From NCBI RefSeq assembly GCF_003031675.1, contig NZ_PYWX01000041.1, positions 1 to 41,198 of the forward strand: DNA of 41,198 bases, written 5' to 3'. The translations under genes and the position numbers were made by a program. This DNA is from Pseudomonas palleroniana (GTDB taxonomy: Bacteria > Pseudomonadota > Gammaproteobacteria > Pseudomonadales > Pseudomonadaceae). The notes below the pieces were generated by a model, which made no database searches, was not told the DNA's origin, and worked only from the letters and a program-made list of their open reading frames with translations. Below, one piece after another: positions 34,540 to 41,198 of this stretch (the first letter of the stretch is position 1; the number at the start of each line of letters is the position of its first letter).

Positions 34540-34604
34540 CAGTGAAGCTCCTTTGGTCAATCATTGACGGCCAATGTCGTAGGGGGTGCCTGGCCTTTTT
34601 TTAC

Positions 34605-34636
34605 GGCAAAAAAAAGCCGCTGAAGTCAGCGGCTTT
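34605..34636 (-). terminator. Intrinsic terminator upstream of the porin gene (minus strand)
   Basis: On the minus strand AAAGCCGCT (34636-34628) pairs with AGCGGCTTT (34621-34613 region) around a short GACTTC loop, followed by a run of eight T. It lies 66 bases before the porin GTG and about 300 bases after the sensor kinase stop, so it ends either a small RNA, a porin leader or read-through from the kinase. Confidence 0.85.
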
Positions 34637-34753
34637 AAGACGAATTCCCAGTGTAGAGCCCTGGAAATAAGTCGAGGGAAATTCGGGTGAGCGGGAAGCT
34701 GTCTTTGCCATCGCGCTCATCGATGCGTCAAAGTAACGCAGGTGAGCGGTGCG
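34613..34753 (-). ncRNA. Candidate small RNA or porin leader RNA
   Basis: A promoter with a start near 34753 and the terminator ending near 34606 would give an RNA of about 145 nt. A 39-codon open frame inside it (from ATG 34720) has no ribosome site and runs through the terminator stem, so the RNA is probably not coding. I do not recognise it as a named Pseudomonas small RNA. It may be free-standing or the attenuated leader of the porin mRNA. Confidence 0.4.
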
Positions 34754-34759
34754 ATACAG

Positions 34760-34799
34760 AGTGTAACAAGATAATGACTGTTGCCAAAACCGCAACAGT
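34760..34799 (-). promoter_or_regulatory. Promoter and operator-like dyad for porin leader/small RNA
   Basis: On the minus strand TTGGCA (34787-34782), a 16-base spacer and TACACT (34765-34760) with an extended -10 TGT form a sigma-70 promoter. A perfect 8-bp dyad, ACTGTTGC-N7-GCAACAGT (34777-34784, 34792-34799), sits exactly over the -35, as expected for a repressor or activator site. The binding protein is unknown. Confidence 0.55.
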
Positions 34800-34828
34800 T
34801 TGGAATGGATGGTGCGTTTTGTTTCAAG

Positions 34829-34917
34829 TGTGGGAGGGGGCTTGCTCCCGATAGCAGAGTATCAGTCGCTACATTCGTGACTGATGCACCGCTATCGGGA
34901 GCAAGCCCCCTCCCACA
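34829..34917. repeat. REPIN (paired inverted REP elements)
   Basis: A perfect 27-bp inverted repeat (34829-34855 with 34891-34917) begins with the 16-mer GTGGGAGGGGGCTTGC known as the most common REP core of the P. fluorescens group. An inner dyad ATCAGTC/GACTGAT (34861-34867, 34879-34885) lets the whole element fold into one long hairpin. REPINs are non-autonomous elements moved by a RAYT transposase encoded elsewhere. It lies 13 bases from the 3' end of the sensor kinase gene. Confidence 0.92.
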
Positions 34918-34930
34918 TTTGCCGGCCGAT

Positions 34931-36295
34931 TCAGATTGGCAGGGTGATGCCAAAGGTGTTGCCGCCACCCTCACTGCGTACAAACACATCCCCCCCATGC
35001 ATCAGCGCAATCGCCTTGACGATGGCCAGCCCCAATCCGTGGTTCGCTCCGCTGTTGCTGCGCGACGCATCCACCCGATAAAAACGTTCGAACAAGCGGG
35101 GCAAATGCTCGCCGGCAATCTCGTCGCCAGGGTTGGTCACGCCGATCGTCACCTGATGCGCCTGCTGTTCAATGCTCACGTCGATGACCTGCCCCGGCGC
35201 GGTGTGCTGCACGGCATTGCTCAGCAGGTTGATCAGCGCACGGCGCAGGTGGGCCTTTTCGATATGGACCAAGGCGTCGCCACGTACCTGCACTTTGACC
35301 TGGGCATCTTCAAGGATGAAGTCCAGGTAATCGAGGGTGGTGGCCACCTCATCGGCCAGTGAGCTTTCAATCAGCTTGGTCGCCTTGCTGCCCTGATCGG
35401 CGCTGGCCAGGAACAGCATGTCATTGATGATTGAACGCAGGCGTTCCAGCTCTTCAAGGTTCGATTGCAGGACCTCGAAGTAATGCTCCGCCGAGCGCCC
35501 CCGTGTCAGCGCGACCTGGGTCTGGCCGATCAGGTTGGTCAGCGGCGAACGCAGCTCGTGCGCCACGTCGGCGTTGAACGATTCCAGGCGTGAGTAGGCT
35601 TGTTCCACCCGGTCCAGGGTGGAGTTGAACGAGTTGACGAACTGGCTCAGTTCCGGCGGCAGCGGCGACAACTGTAGCCGCCCGGAGAGTTTGGGTGGCG
35701 CAAGCTTCTGCGCTTCGTCCGAGAGCTTGCCCAAGGGCTTGAGCCCGATGCGCGAGACCCAGAATCCCAGCAGAGCCGCCAGCACTACACCGACAAAGGC
35801 CAGGCCGATCAGGGCCATCAACAGCTGATGCTGGGTGGCGCGGAAGTTCTCGGTGTCGATGGCAATCAGGAAGCGCAAGGGCGGGCGTTGTTCTTTGGCC
35901 GGAAACTGGCTCACCAGCACTTTGAACGGATATTCATGCCCCGGCAGACGCAGGTCGCGTTTGCCGGTGGGGCCGGCGGCGAAGGCGCGAATCCGTGCAT
36001 CCGGCTCACCGTATTCATACTGAGAGTCGCTGCTGACCACCCAAAACCGGATGCGTTTGTCTTCCTCACCCAGCAGCTTGAGTTTGGCGGTGATCTTCGC
36101 CCAGTGCTCCGGAGTACCGAAGCGTGTCACCGAAGACTCCAGCACGCTGTAGCGGGCATCCAGCTCGGCGCCGGGCAGCAAGCCCAGGCCACGGTCCACT
36201 TGCTGGTACAGCGCGCCGCCGATCAGCACGAAGATCAGCAGCGCGACCAGGGTGAACATGCCGCTCAGGCGCAGGGCGATCGAGTTAGCGGCCAC
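34931..36295 (-). CDS. Heavy-metal-type sensor histidine kinase, GTG start
   Basis: Inner membrane sensor kinase of the CusS/CopS/IrlS kind, 454 residues with the start at 36295. Membrane helices at about 12-32 and 158-180 flank a periplasmic domain; a HAMP linker follows, then the H box with H246 (ADVAHELRSPLTNL), N box INLLSNAVQHT and G box NHGLGLAIVKAI. GTG at 36295 has GGAG 8-11 bases upstream and overlaps the response regulator gene by 11 bases, so the pair is coupled. The frame is open to 36505 but that lies within the regulator gene. As the last gene of the RND operon it probably controls that operon. Metal sensing is only suggested by family. Confidence 0.92.
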   Translation of the reverse strand: MAANSIALRLSGMFTLVALLIFVLIGGALYQQVDRGLGLLPGAELDARYSVLESSVTRFGTPEHWAKITAKLKLLGEEDKRIRFWVVSSDSQYEYGEPDARIRAFAAGPTGKRDLRLPGHEYPFKVLVSQFPAKEQRPPLRFLIAIDTENFRATQHQLLMALIGLAFVGVVLAALLGFWVSRIGLKPLGKLSDEAQKLAPPKLSGRLQLSPLPPELSQFVNSFNSTLDRVEQAYSRLESFNADVAHELRSPLTNLIGQTQVALTRGRSAEHYFEVLQSNLEELERLRSIINDMLFLASADQGSKATKLIESSLADEVATTLDYLDFILEDAQVKVQVRGDALVHIEKAHLRRALINLLSNAVQHTAPGQVIDVSIEQQAHQVTIGVTNPGDEIAGEHLPRLFERFYRVDASRSNSGANHGLGLAIVKAIALMHGGDVFVRSEGGGNTFGITLPI

Positions 36296-36977
36296 TTGGG
36301 TTCTCCAGCACACGGCTTTCCAGTACATAACCCATGCCGCGAATGGTGTGCAGCAGTTTCTCCTCGAACGGCCCGTCGAGCTTGGCGCGCAGGCGCTTGA
36401 TGGCAACTTCCACCACGTTGGCGTCACTGTCGAAGTTGATGTCCCAGACCATTTCCGCAATGGCGGTCTTGGACAGGATTTCGCCCTGGCGTCGCGCCAA
36501 TACACTGAGCAGCGAGAACTCTTTCGCCGTCAGGTCCAGGCGCACGCCATTACGGCTGGCCTTGCGGCTGATCAGGTCGATCCACAGGTCGGCGACGGTG
36601 ACCTGCACCGGCTCATGCCCGCCACTGCGGCGGGTCAACGCTTGCAGGCGCGCCACCAGTTCCAGGAACGAAAACGGTTTGCCCAAATAGTCATCGGCGC
36701 CTTCGCGCAGGCCACGAATACGGTCCTCCACGCGCTCGCGGGCGGTGAGCATGATCACCGGCGTCTGCTTGCGCGCGCGCAATGCGCGCAACACGCCGAA
36801 GCCGTCGAGGCCGGGCAGCATCACATCGAGCACGATCACTGCGTAGTCATTCTCCAGCGCCAGGTGCAAACCCTCGACACCTTCGCGTGCCACATCGACG
36901 GTGTAGCCTTGCTCGGTCAAGCCACGGTGCAGGTAGTCCGCGGTTTTCTCTTCATCTTCAACAATCAGAACGCGCAT
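36285..36977 (-). CDS. Heavy-metal-type OmpR-family response regulator
   Basis: DNA-binding response regulator of the CusR/CopR/IrlR subgroup, 230 residues. The receiver domain holds the acidic pocket (VEDEE) and the phosphorylated D51 (VLDVMLPG), with K100 in DYLGKPF. The C-terminal winged helix (about 125-222) contains LTAKEFSLLSVLARRQGEILSKT and the typical VVEVAIKRLRAKLD and RGMGYVLE. ATG at 36977 lies 30 bases after the RND pump stop; the end overlaps the kinase start. It probably regulates the operon it belongs to. Its ligand is not known. Confidence 0.93.
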   Translation of the reverse strand: MRVLIVEDEEKTADYLHRGLTEQGYTVDVAREGVEGLHLALENDYAVIVLDVMLPGLDGFGVLRALRARKQTPVIMLTARERVEDRIRGLREGADDYLGKPFSFLELVARLQALTRRSGGHEPVQVTVADLWIDLISRKASRNGVRLDLTAKEFSLLSVLARRQGEILSKTAIAEMVWDINFDSDANVVEVAIKRLRAKLDGPFEEKLLHTIRGMGYVLESRVLENPSGR

Positions 36978-37007
36978 GAGCCGTTTGCTCCAGGACGGGC
37001 CTCAGCC

Positions 37008-40000
37008 TCAATGTGGGGTCGCCAGCCCAAGCGCTGGCTTGGGCCGGTGGAAGATCTTCTCAAGGTACAAGTATATGACCGGCGTGGTGAACAGCGTCAG
37101 CGCCTGGCTCACCAGCAGGCCACCCACCACGGCAATGCCCAGCGGTTGACGCAGCTCCGCACCCGGGCCGGAACCCAGCATCAACGGCACCGCACCGAGC
37201 AATGCGGCCAGGGTCGTCATGATGATCGGCCGGAACCGCGTGACGCACGCTTCATAAATCGCTTCTTGCGGTGCCAGCCCGCGCACGCGTTGGGCTTCCA
37301 GGGCGAAGTCGATCATCAGGATGCCGTTTTTCTTGACGATACCGATCAACAACACCAGGCCGATCAACGCCATGATCGAAAAATCCTGGCCCAGCAGCCA
37401 CAGCATGATCAGCGCGCCCAGGCCCGCCGAGGGCAAGGTGGAGATGATTGTCAATGGGTGCACAAAGCTCTCATACAGCACCCCCAGGATAATGTAGACC
37501 GCCACCAGCGCCGCGAGGATCAGCCAGGGTTGGCTGGCCAGCGAACTCTGGAACGCCTGGGCCGCGCCCTGGAACGTCCCGATCAAGGTTGCGGGCATGC
37601 CGATTTCATTCTTGGCCTGGTTGAGCATGATCACCGCATCCCCCAGTGCGACGCCGGGCGCCAGGTTGAACGACAGGTTGGCGGCCGGGAACATGCCGTC
37701 ATGGCTGATGGACAACGGCCCGACACTGGGCGGGTCGACCTTGGCCAGGGCCGACAGTGGCACCATCTCGTTGGTCAGCGGCGAGCGCAGGTAAAAGTAG
37801 TTCAGGCTTTCAGCCTTGCCGCGCTGCTGGCTGTCCAGTTCCAGTACCACCTGGTATTGATTGATCTCGGTCTGGAATTCGTTGATCTGGCGCTGGCCGA
37901 AGGCGTCGTACAGCGCCTGGTCGACATCGGTGGCGGTCAGGCCGAAGCGTGCGGCGGCCTGGCGGTCGATGCTGATGTGGGTGATGCTGCCGCCCAGTTG
38001 CAGGTCGTTGGACAGGTCGCGAAACGCCGGGTTGGCGCGCAGTTTTTCGGTGAGGCGCTGGGTCCAGGTGTTGAGCGTCGGGCCGTCGTTGCTCTTGAGC
38101 ACATATTGATACTGGGCGCGGCTGGGGCCGGAGCTGAGGTTGATGTCCTGGCCGGCGCGCAGGTACAGCACGATGCCCGGCACTTTCGCCAACTGCGGGC
38201 GCAGGCGATCGATGAACTGGCTGGCGGACACATCGCGATCACCGCGGTCTTTCAAGGCGATCCAGAAGCGACCGTTGGCGATGGTCTGGTTGCTGCCGGT
38301 CACGCCTACCGAATGGGAAAACGCTTCCACCGCCGGGTCAGCCTTGATGATCTCGGCCAGGGCCTTGTGTTTGGCGACCATGTCCGGGTAAGACACGTCG
38401 GCTGCGGCTTCGCTGGTCCCCAGTACAAAACCGGTGTCCTGCACCGGGAAGAAGCCCTTGGGGATAAACACATAACCGACCACGGCCAGGGCCAGCGTCA
38501 CCAGAAAGATCGCCGCCATGCTGCGTTGATGGGCCAGGGCGCGGCGCAGGTTGCGCGCATAGCCGGCCAGCAGGCGTTCGCTGAAGCCCGGTTTGTCGTG
38601 GGCGTGGTGAGTCGGTGCGCGCATGAACAGCGCGGCCAGGGTGGGCGCCAGTGTCAGCGAAACCACCACCGAAATCAGAATGGTCGAGGTGGCCGTCAGC
38701 GCAAACTCCTTGAACAGCCGTCCGACCACGCCGCCCATGAACAGCAGCGGGATAAACGCCGCCACCAGCGAGAAGCTGATCGACACGACGGTAAAGCCAA
38801 TCTCGCCGGAACCCTTGATCGCCGCTTCACGTTTGTCGAGACCCGCTTCCAGGTGGCGGTGAATGTTCTCCACCACCACGATAGCGTCGTCCACGACAAA
38901 ACCGACCGCGATCACGATCGCCACCAGGGTGAGGTTGTTGAGGCTGAAGCCCAGCACATACATCAGCGCGAAACTGGCGACCAGCGACACGCCAAGCACG
39001 CTGGACACAATCAGCGTCGCCGACAACTGGCGCAGAAACAGCGCCATCACCGCCACCACCAGCAGGATGGCGATCAGCAGTGTCACTTCCACTTCATGCA
39101 GGGATGCGCGGATGGTCTTGGTGCGGTCGCTCAACACACTGACGTTGACCGAGGCCGGCAGCATGCCTTCCAGGCGCGGCAGCGCGGCCTGGATACGGTC
39201 CACGGTCTCGACGATGTTGGCGCCCGGCTGGCGTGAAATCACCAGGTTGACGCCGGGCGTATCGCCTGACCAGGCCTGCACGTAGGCGTTTTCCGAACCG
39301 TTGATGACTTTGGCGATGTCACGCAGTTGAACCGGTGCACCGTTCTTGTAGGAAACGATCAGTTGGCCGTATTCGTCCGGGTGAAACAGCTGGTCGTTGG
39401 TCGACAGTGTCGACACGCTGTTCTCCCCGTAGATCGCGCCCTTGGCAAGGTTCAGGCTCGACTGCTGGATGGCCAGGCGCACGTCCGCGAGGGTCAGGCC
39501 GATGGCCGCGAGTTTGTCCGGCGAGGCCTGCACGCGAATCGCCGGGCGCTGCTGGCCGGTGATGTTGATCTGGCCGACGCCGTCGATCTGGCTGATCTGG
39601 CGGGCCAGCAGGGTTTCCACGTAGTCGCTCAGTTCGGTGCTGGGCATGCTGTCGGCGCTGACGCTGAGGATCAGTACCGGGCTGTCTGCCGGGTTGACCT
39701 TTTTCCAGGTCGGCAGGCTCGGCATGTCCCTGGGCAGTTTGCCGGACGCAGTGTTGATCGCCGCCTGGACTTCCTGTGCCGCGGTGTCGATGCTTTTGTT
39801 CAGGGTGAATTGCAGGGTCAGCAGGCTTGAGCCCAAGGCGCTGCTGGAGGTCATCTGGGTCACGCCGGGAATGGCGCTGAATTGCACCTCCAAGGGCGTT
39901 GCGACCGACGAGGCCATGGTGTCCGGGCTGGCTCCGGGCAGGGTAGCGGTGACCTGGATCGTCGGAAACTCCGCTTCCGGCAGTGGGGCGACGGCCAGGC

Positions 40001-40103
40001 GTGGGAAGGCAATCAGCCCCAGCAACACCAGGGCGAAGGTCAGCAGCAGGGTGGCAACCGGATGGTCGACGCACCACGCGGAAGGCGAACGGCTGCCGCT
40101 CAT
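37008..40103 (-). CDS. RND-family multidrug efflux permease (HAE1 / MdtC-like)
   Basis: Proton-driven inner membrane pump that passes drugs or other hydrophobic compounds to an outer membrane channel. It has 1031 residues and twelve predicted helices with two large periplasmic loops. The proton-relay pair D405-D406 lies in VGFVVDDAIVVVEN, which places it in the hydrophobe/amphiphile group (MdtB/MdtC/MuxB/MuxC side), not the heavy-metal (CzcA) group. The N-terminal WCVDHPVATLLLTFALVLLG and the C-terminal GIVKKNGILMIDFA repeat are intact. Its ATG overlaps the adaptor stop (ATGA). Only one permease is present here, unlike the MdtB-MdtC pair. Which substrate it exports is unknown. Confidence 0.94.
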   Translation of the reverse strand: MSGSRSPSAWCVDHPVATLLLTFALVLLGLIAFPRLAVAPLPEAEFPTIQVTATLPGASPDTMASSVATPLEVQFSAIPGVTQMTSSSALGSSLLTLQFTLNKSIDTAAQEVQAAINTASGKLPRDMPSLPTWKKVNPADSPVLILSVSADSMPSTELSDYVETLLARQISQIDGVGQINITGQQRPAIRVQASPDKLAAIGLTLADVRLAIQQSSLNLAKGAIYGENSVSTLSTNDQLFHPDEYGQLIVSYKNGAPVQLRDIAKVINGSENAYVQAWSGDTPGVNLVISRQPGANIVETVDRIQAALPRLEGMLPASVNVSVLSDRTKTIRASLHEVEVTLLIAILLVVAVMALFLRQLSATLIVSSVLGVSLVASFALMYVLGFSLNNLTLVAIVIAVGFVVDDAIVVVENIHRHLEAGLDKREAAIKGSGEIGFTVVSISFSLVAAFIPLLFMGGVVGRLFKEFALTATSTILISVVVSLTLAPTLAALFMRAPTHHAHDKPGFSERLLAGYARNLRRALAHQRSMAAIFLVTLALAVVGYVFIPKGFFPVQDTGFVLGTSEAAADVSYPDMVAKHKALAEIIKADPAVEAFSHSVGVTGSNQTIANGRFWIALKDRGDRDVSASQFIDRLRPQLAKVPGIVLYLRAGQDINLSSGPSRAQYQYVLKSNDGPTLNTWTQRLTEKLRANPAFRDLSNDLQLGGSITHISIDRQAAARFGLTATDVDQALYDAFGQRQINEFQTEINQYQVVLELDSQQRGKAESLNYFYLRSPLTNEMVPLSALAKVDPPSVGPLSISHDGMFPAANLSFNLAPGVALGDAVIMLNQAKNEIGMPATLIGTFQGAAQAFQSSLASQPWLILAALVAVYIILGVLYESFVHPLTIISTLPSAGLGALIMLWLLGQDFSIMALIGLVLLIGIVKKNGILMIDFALEAQRVRGLAPQEAIYEACVTRFRPIIMTTLAALLGAVPLMLGSGPGAELRQPLGIAVVGGLLVSQALTLFTTPVIYLYLEKIFHRPKPALGLATPH

Positions 40104-41198
40104 GGTTGCACCTGAGGGGCAACGGTCTGGATCACTTGGGGCGGTTCCTTGAGCACCTCCACCCGCGCCCCGGCCTTGAGCCGCGACTGACCATCGCTGA
40201 CCAGCACGTCCCCGGCCTGTACCCCCTTGATGATGTTGAGGTCGCTGTTCTGGTAGACCACTTGCACCGGCACCACTTCAACCTTGTCACCGCTGACCCG
40301 GTACACGAAGTGCGAGTCCAGGCCGCGTTGCACCACGGTCGGCGGTACCACCAAGGCATTGTTGTCCATGGCGGTCTGGATCTTGAGGGTCACCAGCTGC
40401 CCCGGCCACAGGCGCTGGGCGGCGTTGTTGAACTCGGCTTTGGCGCGCAGGGTGCCGGTGGTGGAGTTGATCTGGTTGTCGATCAGGCTCAAATGGCCTT
40501 CGGCGAGCAGGTCGCCGGTCTGGCCGTCGGTGTCGGCGCCCATGTAGACATCGACGTTGGCCTGGGTCGGCGCGGCGATCAAGCCTTGCAGGGTCGGCAG
40601 CATTTGCTGTGGCAGGGAAAATTCGACGGCAATCGGGTCGATCTGCGTGACGGAGAACAGACCCTGGGTATCACTCATACGCAGGAAGTTACCCTCATCC
40701 ACGGTGCGAATACCGACGCGGCCGCTGACTGGCGAGTGTATCTGCGTATAGGAAAGTTGCACCTGAGCCGAGTCGATAGCGGCCTGGTTGCCCTGGACCG
40801 TGGCCTTGAGCTGATTGACCAAGGCTTGTTGCTGGTCGTAAGTCTGCTTGGATACGCCGTCGTCAACACTCAATGCCTTGTAGCGCTTGAGGTTGACCAA
40901 CGCCACCTGCAACTGGGCCTGGCTTTCTCCCAATTGTGCCCTGGCCTGGTCGAGGCTGGCGCGGATCGAGCGGTCGTCGAGGGTTGCCAGCAGGTCGCCG
41001 GCCTTGACCCACTGGCCTTCCTTGACCAGCAGTCTGGTCAGGATGCCGTCGATTTGCGGGCGAATCACCACACTGTGCAGCGACAGCACCGAACCGATAC
41101 CACTGACGAAACGCGGGACATCCTGTTGTGCAACGCTCACCACACGCACCGGAATGGCAGCCGGTGCAGCCAGTTTGGTCTTGGCGGGGCGGGTCAAT
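40100..41198 (-). CDS. RND efflux periplasmic adaptor subunit (MdtA-like), 5' end cut by window
   Basis: Membrane fusion protein that links the RND permease to an outer membrane channel. About 365 residues are visible; the true start and the signal or anchor segment lie beyond the window (the first visible TTG is at the very edge and is not a credible start). Seen in order are the beta-barrel and lipoyl parts (VVIRPQIDGILTRLLVKEGQWVKAGDLLATLD), a coiled-coil hairpin (about 80-145), the second lipoyl half (YTQIHSPVSGRVGIRTVDEGNF) and the C-terminal barrel (LWPGQLVTLKI). The stop overlaps the permease start. It heads the operon adaptor-permease-regulator-kinase as far as can be seen. Confidence 0.92.
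   Translation of the reverse strand, partial: LTRPAKTKLAAPAAIPVRVVSVAQQDVPRFVSGIGSVLSLHSVVIRPQIDGILTRLLVKEGQWVKAGDLLATLDDRSIRASLDQARAQLGESQAQLQVALVNLKRYKALSVDDGVSKQTYDQQQALVNQLKATVQGNQAAIDSAQVQLSYTQIHSPVSGRVGIRTVDEGNFLRMSDTQGLFSVTQIDPIAVEFSLPQQMLPTLQGLIAAPTQANVDVYMGADTDGQTGDLLAEGHLSLIDNQINSTTGTLRAKAEFNNAAQRLWPGQLVTLKIQTAMDNNALVVPPTVVQRGLDSHFVYRVSGDKVEVVPVQVVYQNSDLNIIKGVQAGDVLVSDGQSRLKAGARVEVLKEPPQVIQTVAPQVQP

Noticed and set aside
34601..34795. A 64-codon open frame on the minus strand upstream of the porin
   Set aside because: It begins before the predicted transcription start, has no ribosome site, and runs through the stem of the intrinsic terminator.
36252..39236. A 994-codon open frame on the plus strand opposite the RND permease and its two-component genes
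   Set aside because: It is a mirror of GC-rich codon use in the real genes. It has low-complexity His/Gln/Arg composition, no ribosome site and no recognisable domain, while the minus-strand genes are clear.

Overview
The window looks like the chromosome of a fluorescent pseudomonad (Pseudomonas fluorescens group). Three things point there: the gene order dolP-gmhA/diaA-yraN-lpoA / rsmI-rnpB-mraZ-...-lpxC, which is the order I know from Pseudomonas; REP sequences with the GTGGGAGGGGGCTTGC core typical of this group; and an OprD-family porin. No species can be named from the sequence alone.

Layout. (1) 1-3 kb: a MalT-type LuxR regulator, its upstream side littered with REP fragments. (2) 3.0-6.1 kb, minus strand: a cytosolic histidine kinase, then an iron-sulfur photolyase whose last bases overlap a 46-residue DUF2256 zinc-ribbon gene that starts with TTG. 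The photolyase promoter region carries TGTACA-N12-TGTACA, which fits the operator of LitR/PplR light-responsive MerR regulators. (3) 6.2-8.4 kb: a small unknown gene, a hemerythrin behind a good sigma-54 promoter match, and an OmpA-type lipoprotein. (4) 8.4-13 kb: the minus-strand envelope/replication cluster lpoA-yraN-gmhA(diaA)-dolP, divergent from rsmI, which is followed by the RNase P RNA gene. (5) 13.4-31.6 kb: the complete division and cell wall (dcw) cluster mraZ-rsmH-ftsL-ftsI-murE-murF-mraY-murD-ftsW-murG-murC-ddlB-ftsQ-ftsA-ftsZ-lpxC, all on the plus strand, tightly overlapped, with a promoter and three MraZ boxes at the front and a UUCG-loop terminator at the end. (6) 31.6-41.2 kb, minus strand: a membrane diguanylate cyclase, an OprD-family porin, and an operon running (partial) periplasmic adaptor - RND pump - response regulator - sensor kinase.

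How the parts work together. The dcw cluster makes lipid II from UDP-MurNAc (murC, D, E, F, mraY, murG, ddlB), assembles the divisome (ftsL, I, W, Q, A, Z) and starts lipid A synthesis (lpxC); LpoA upstream activates a peptidoglycan synthase. The RND operon carries its own heavy-metal-type two-component system at its 3' end.

The best candidates for new biology are regulatory: the light-type operator in front of the photolyase-DUF2256 pair; a 215-nt leader upstream of the porin with an operator-like dyad over the -35 element and a strong intrinsic terminator before the start codon (either a new small RNA or an attenuator); and the sigma-54 promoter in front of the hemerythrin. No CRISPR array, tRNA, prophage or insertion sequence was seen.
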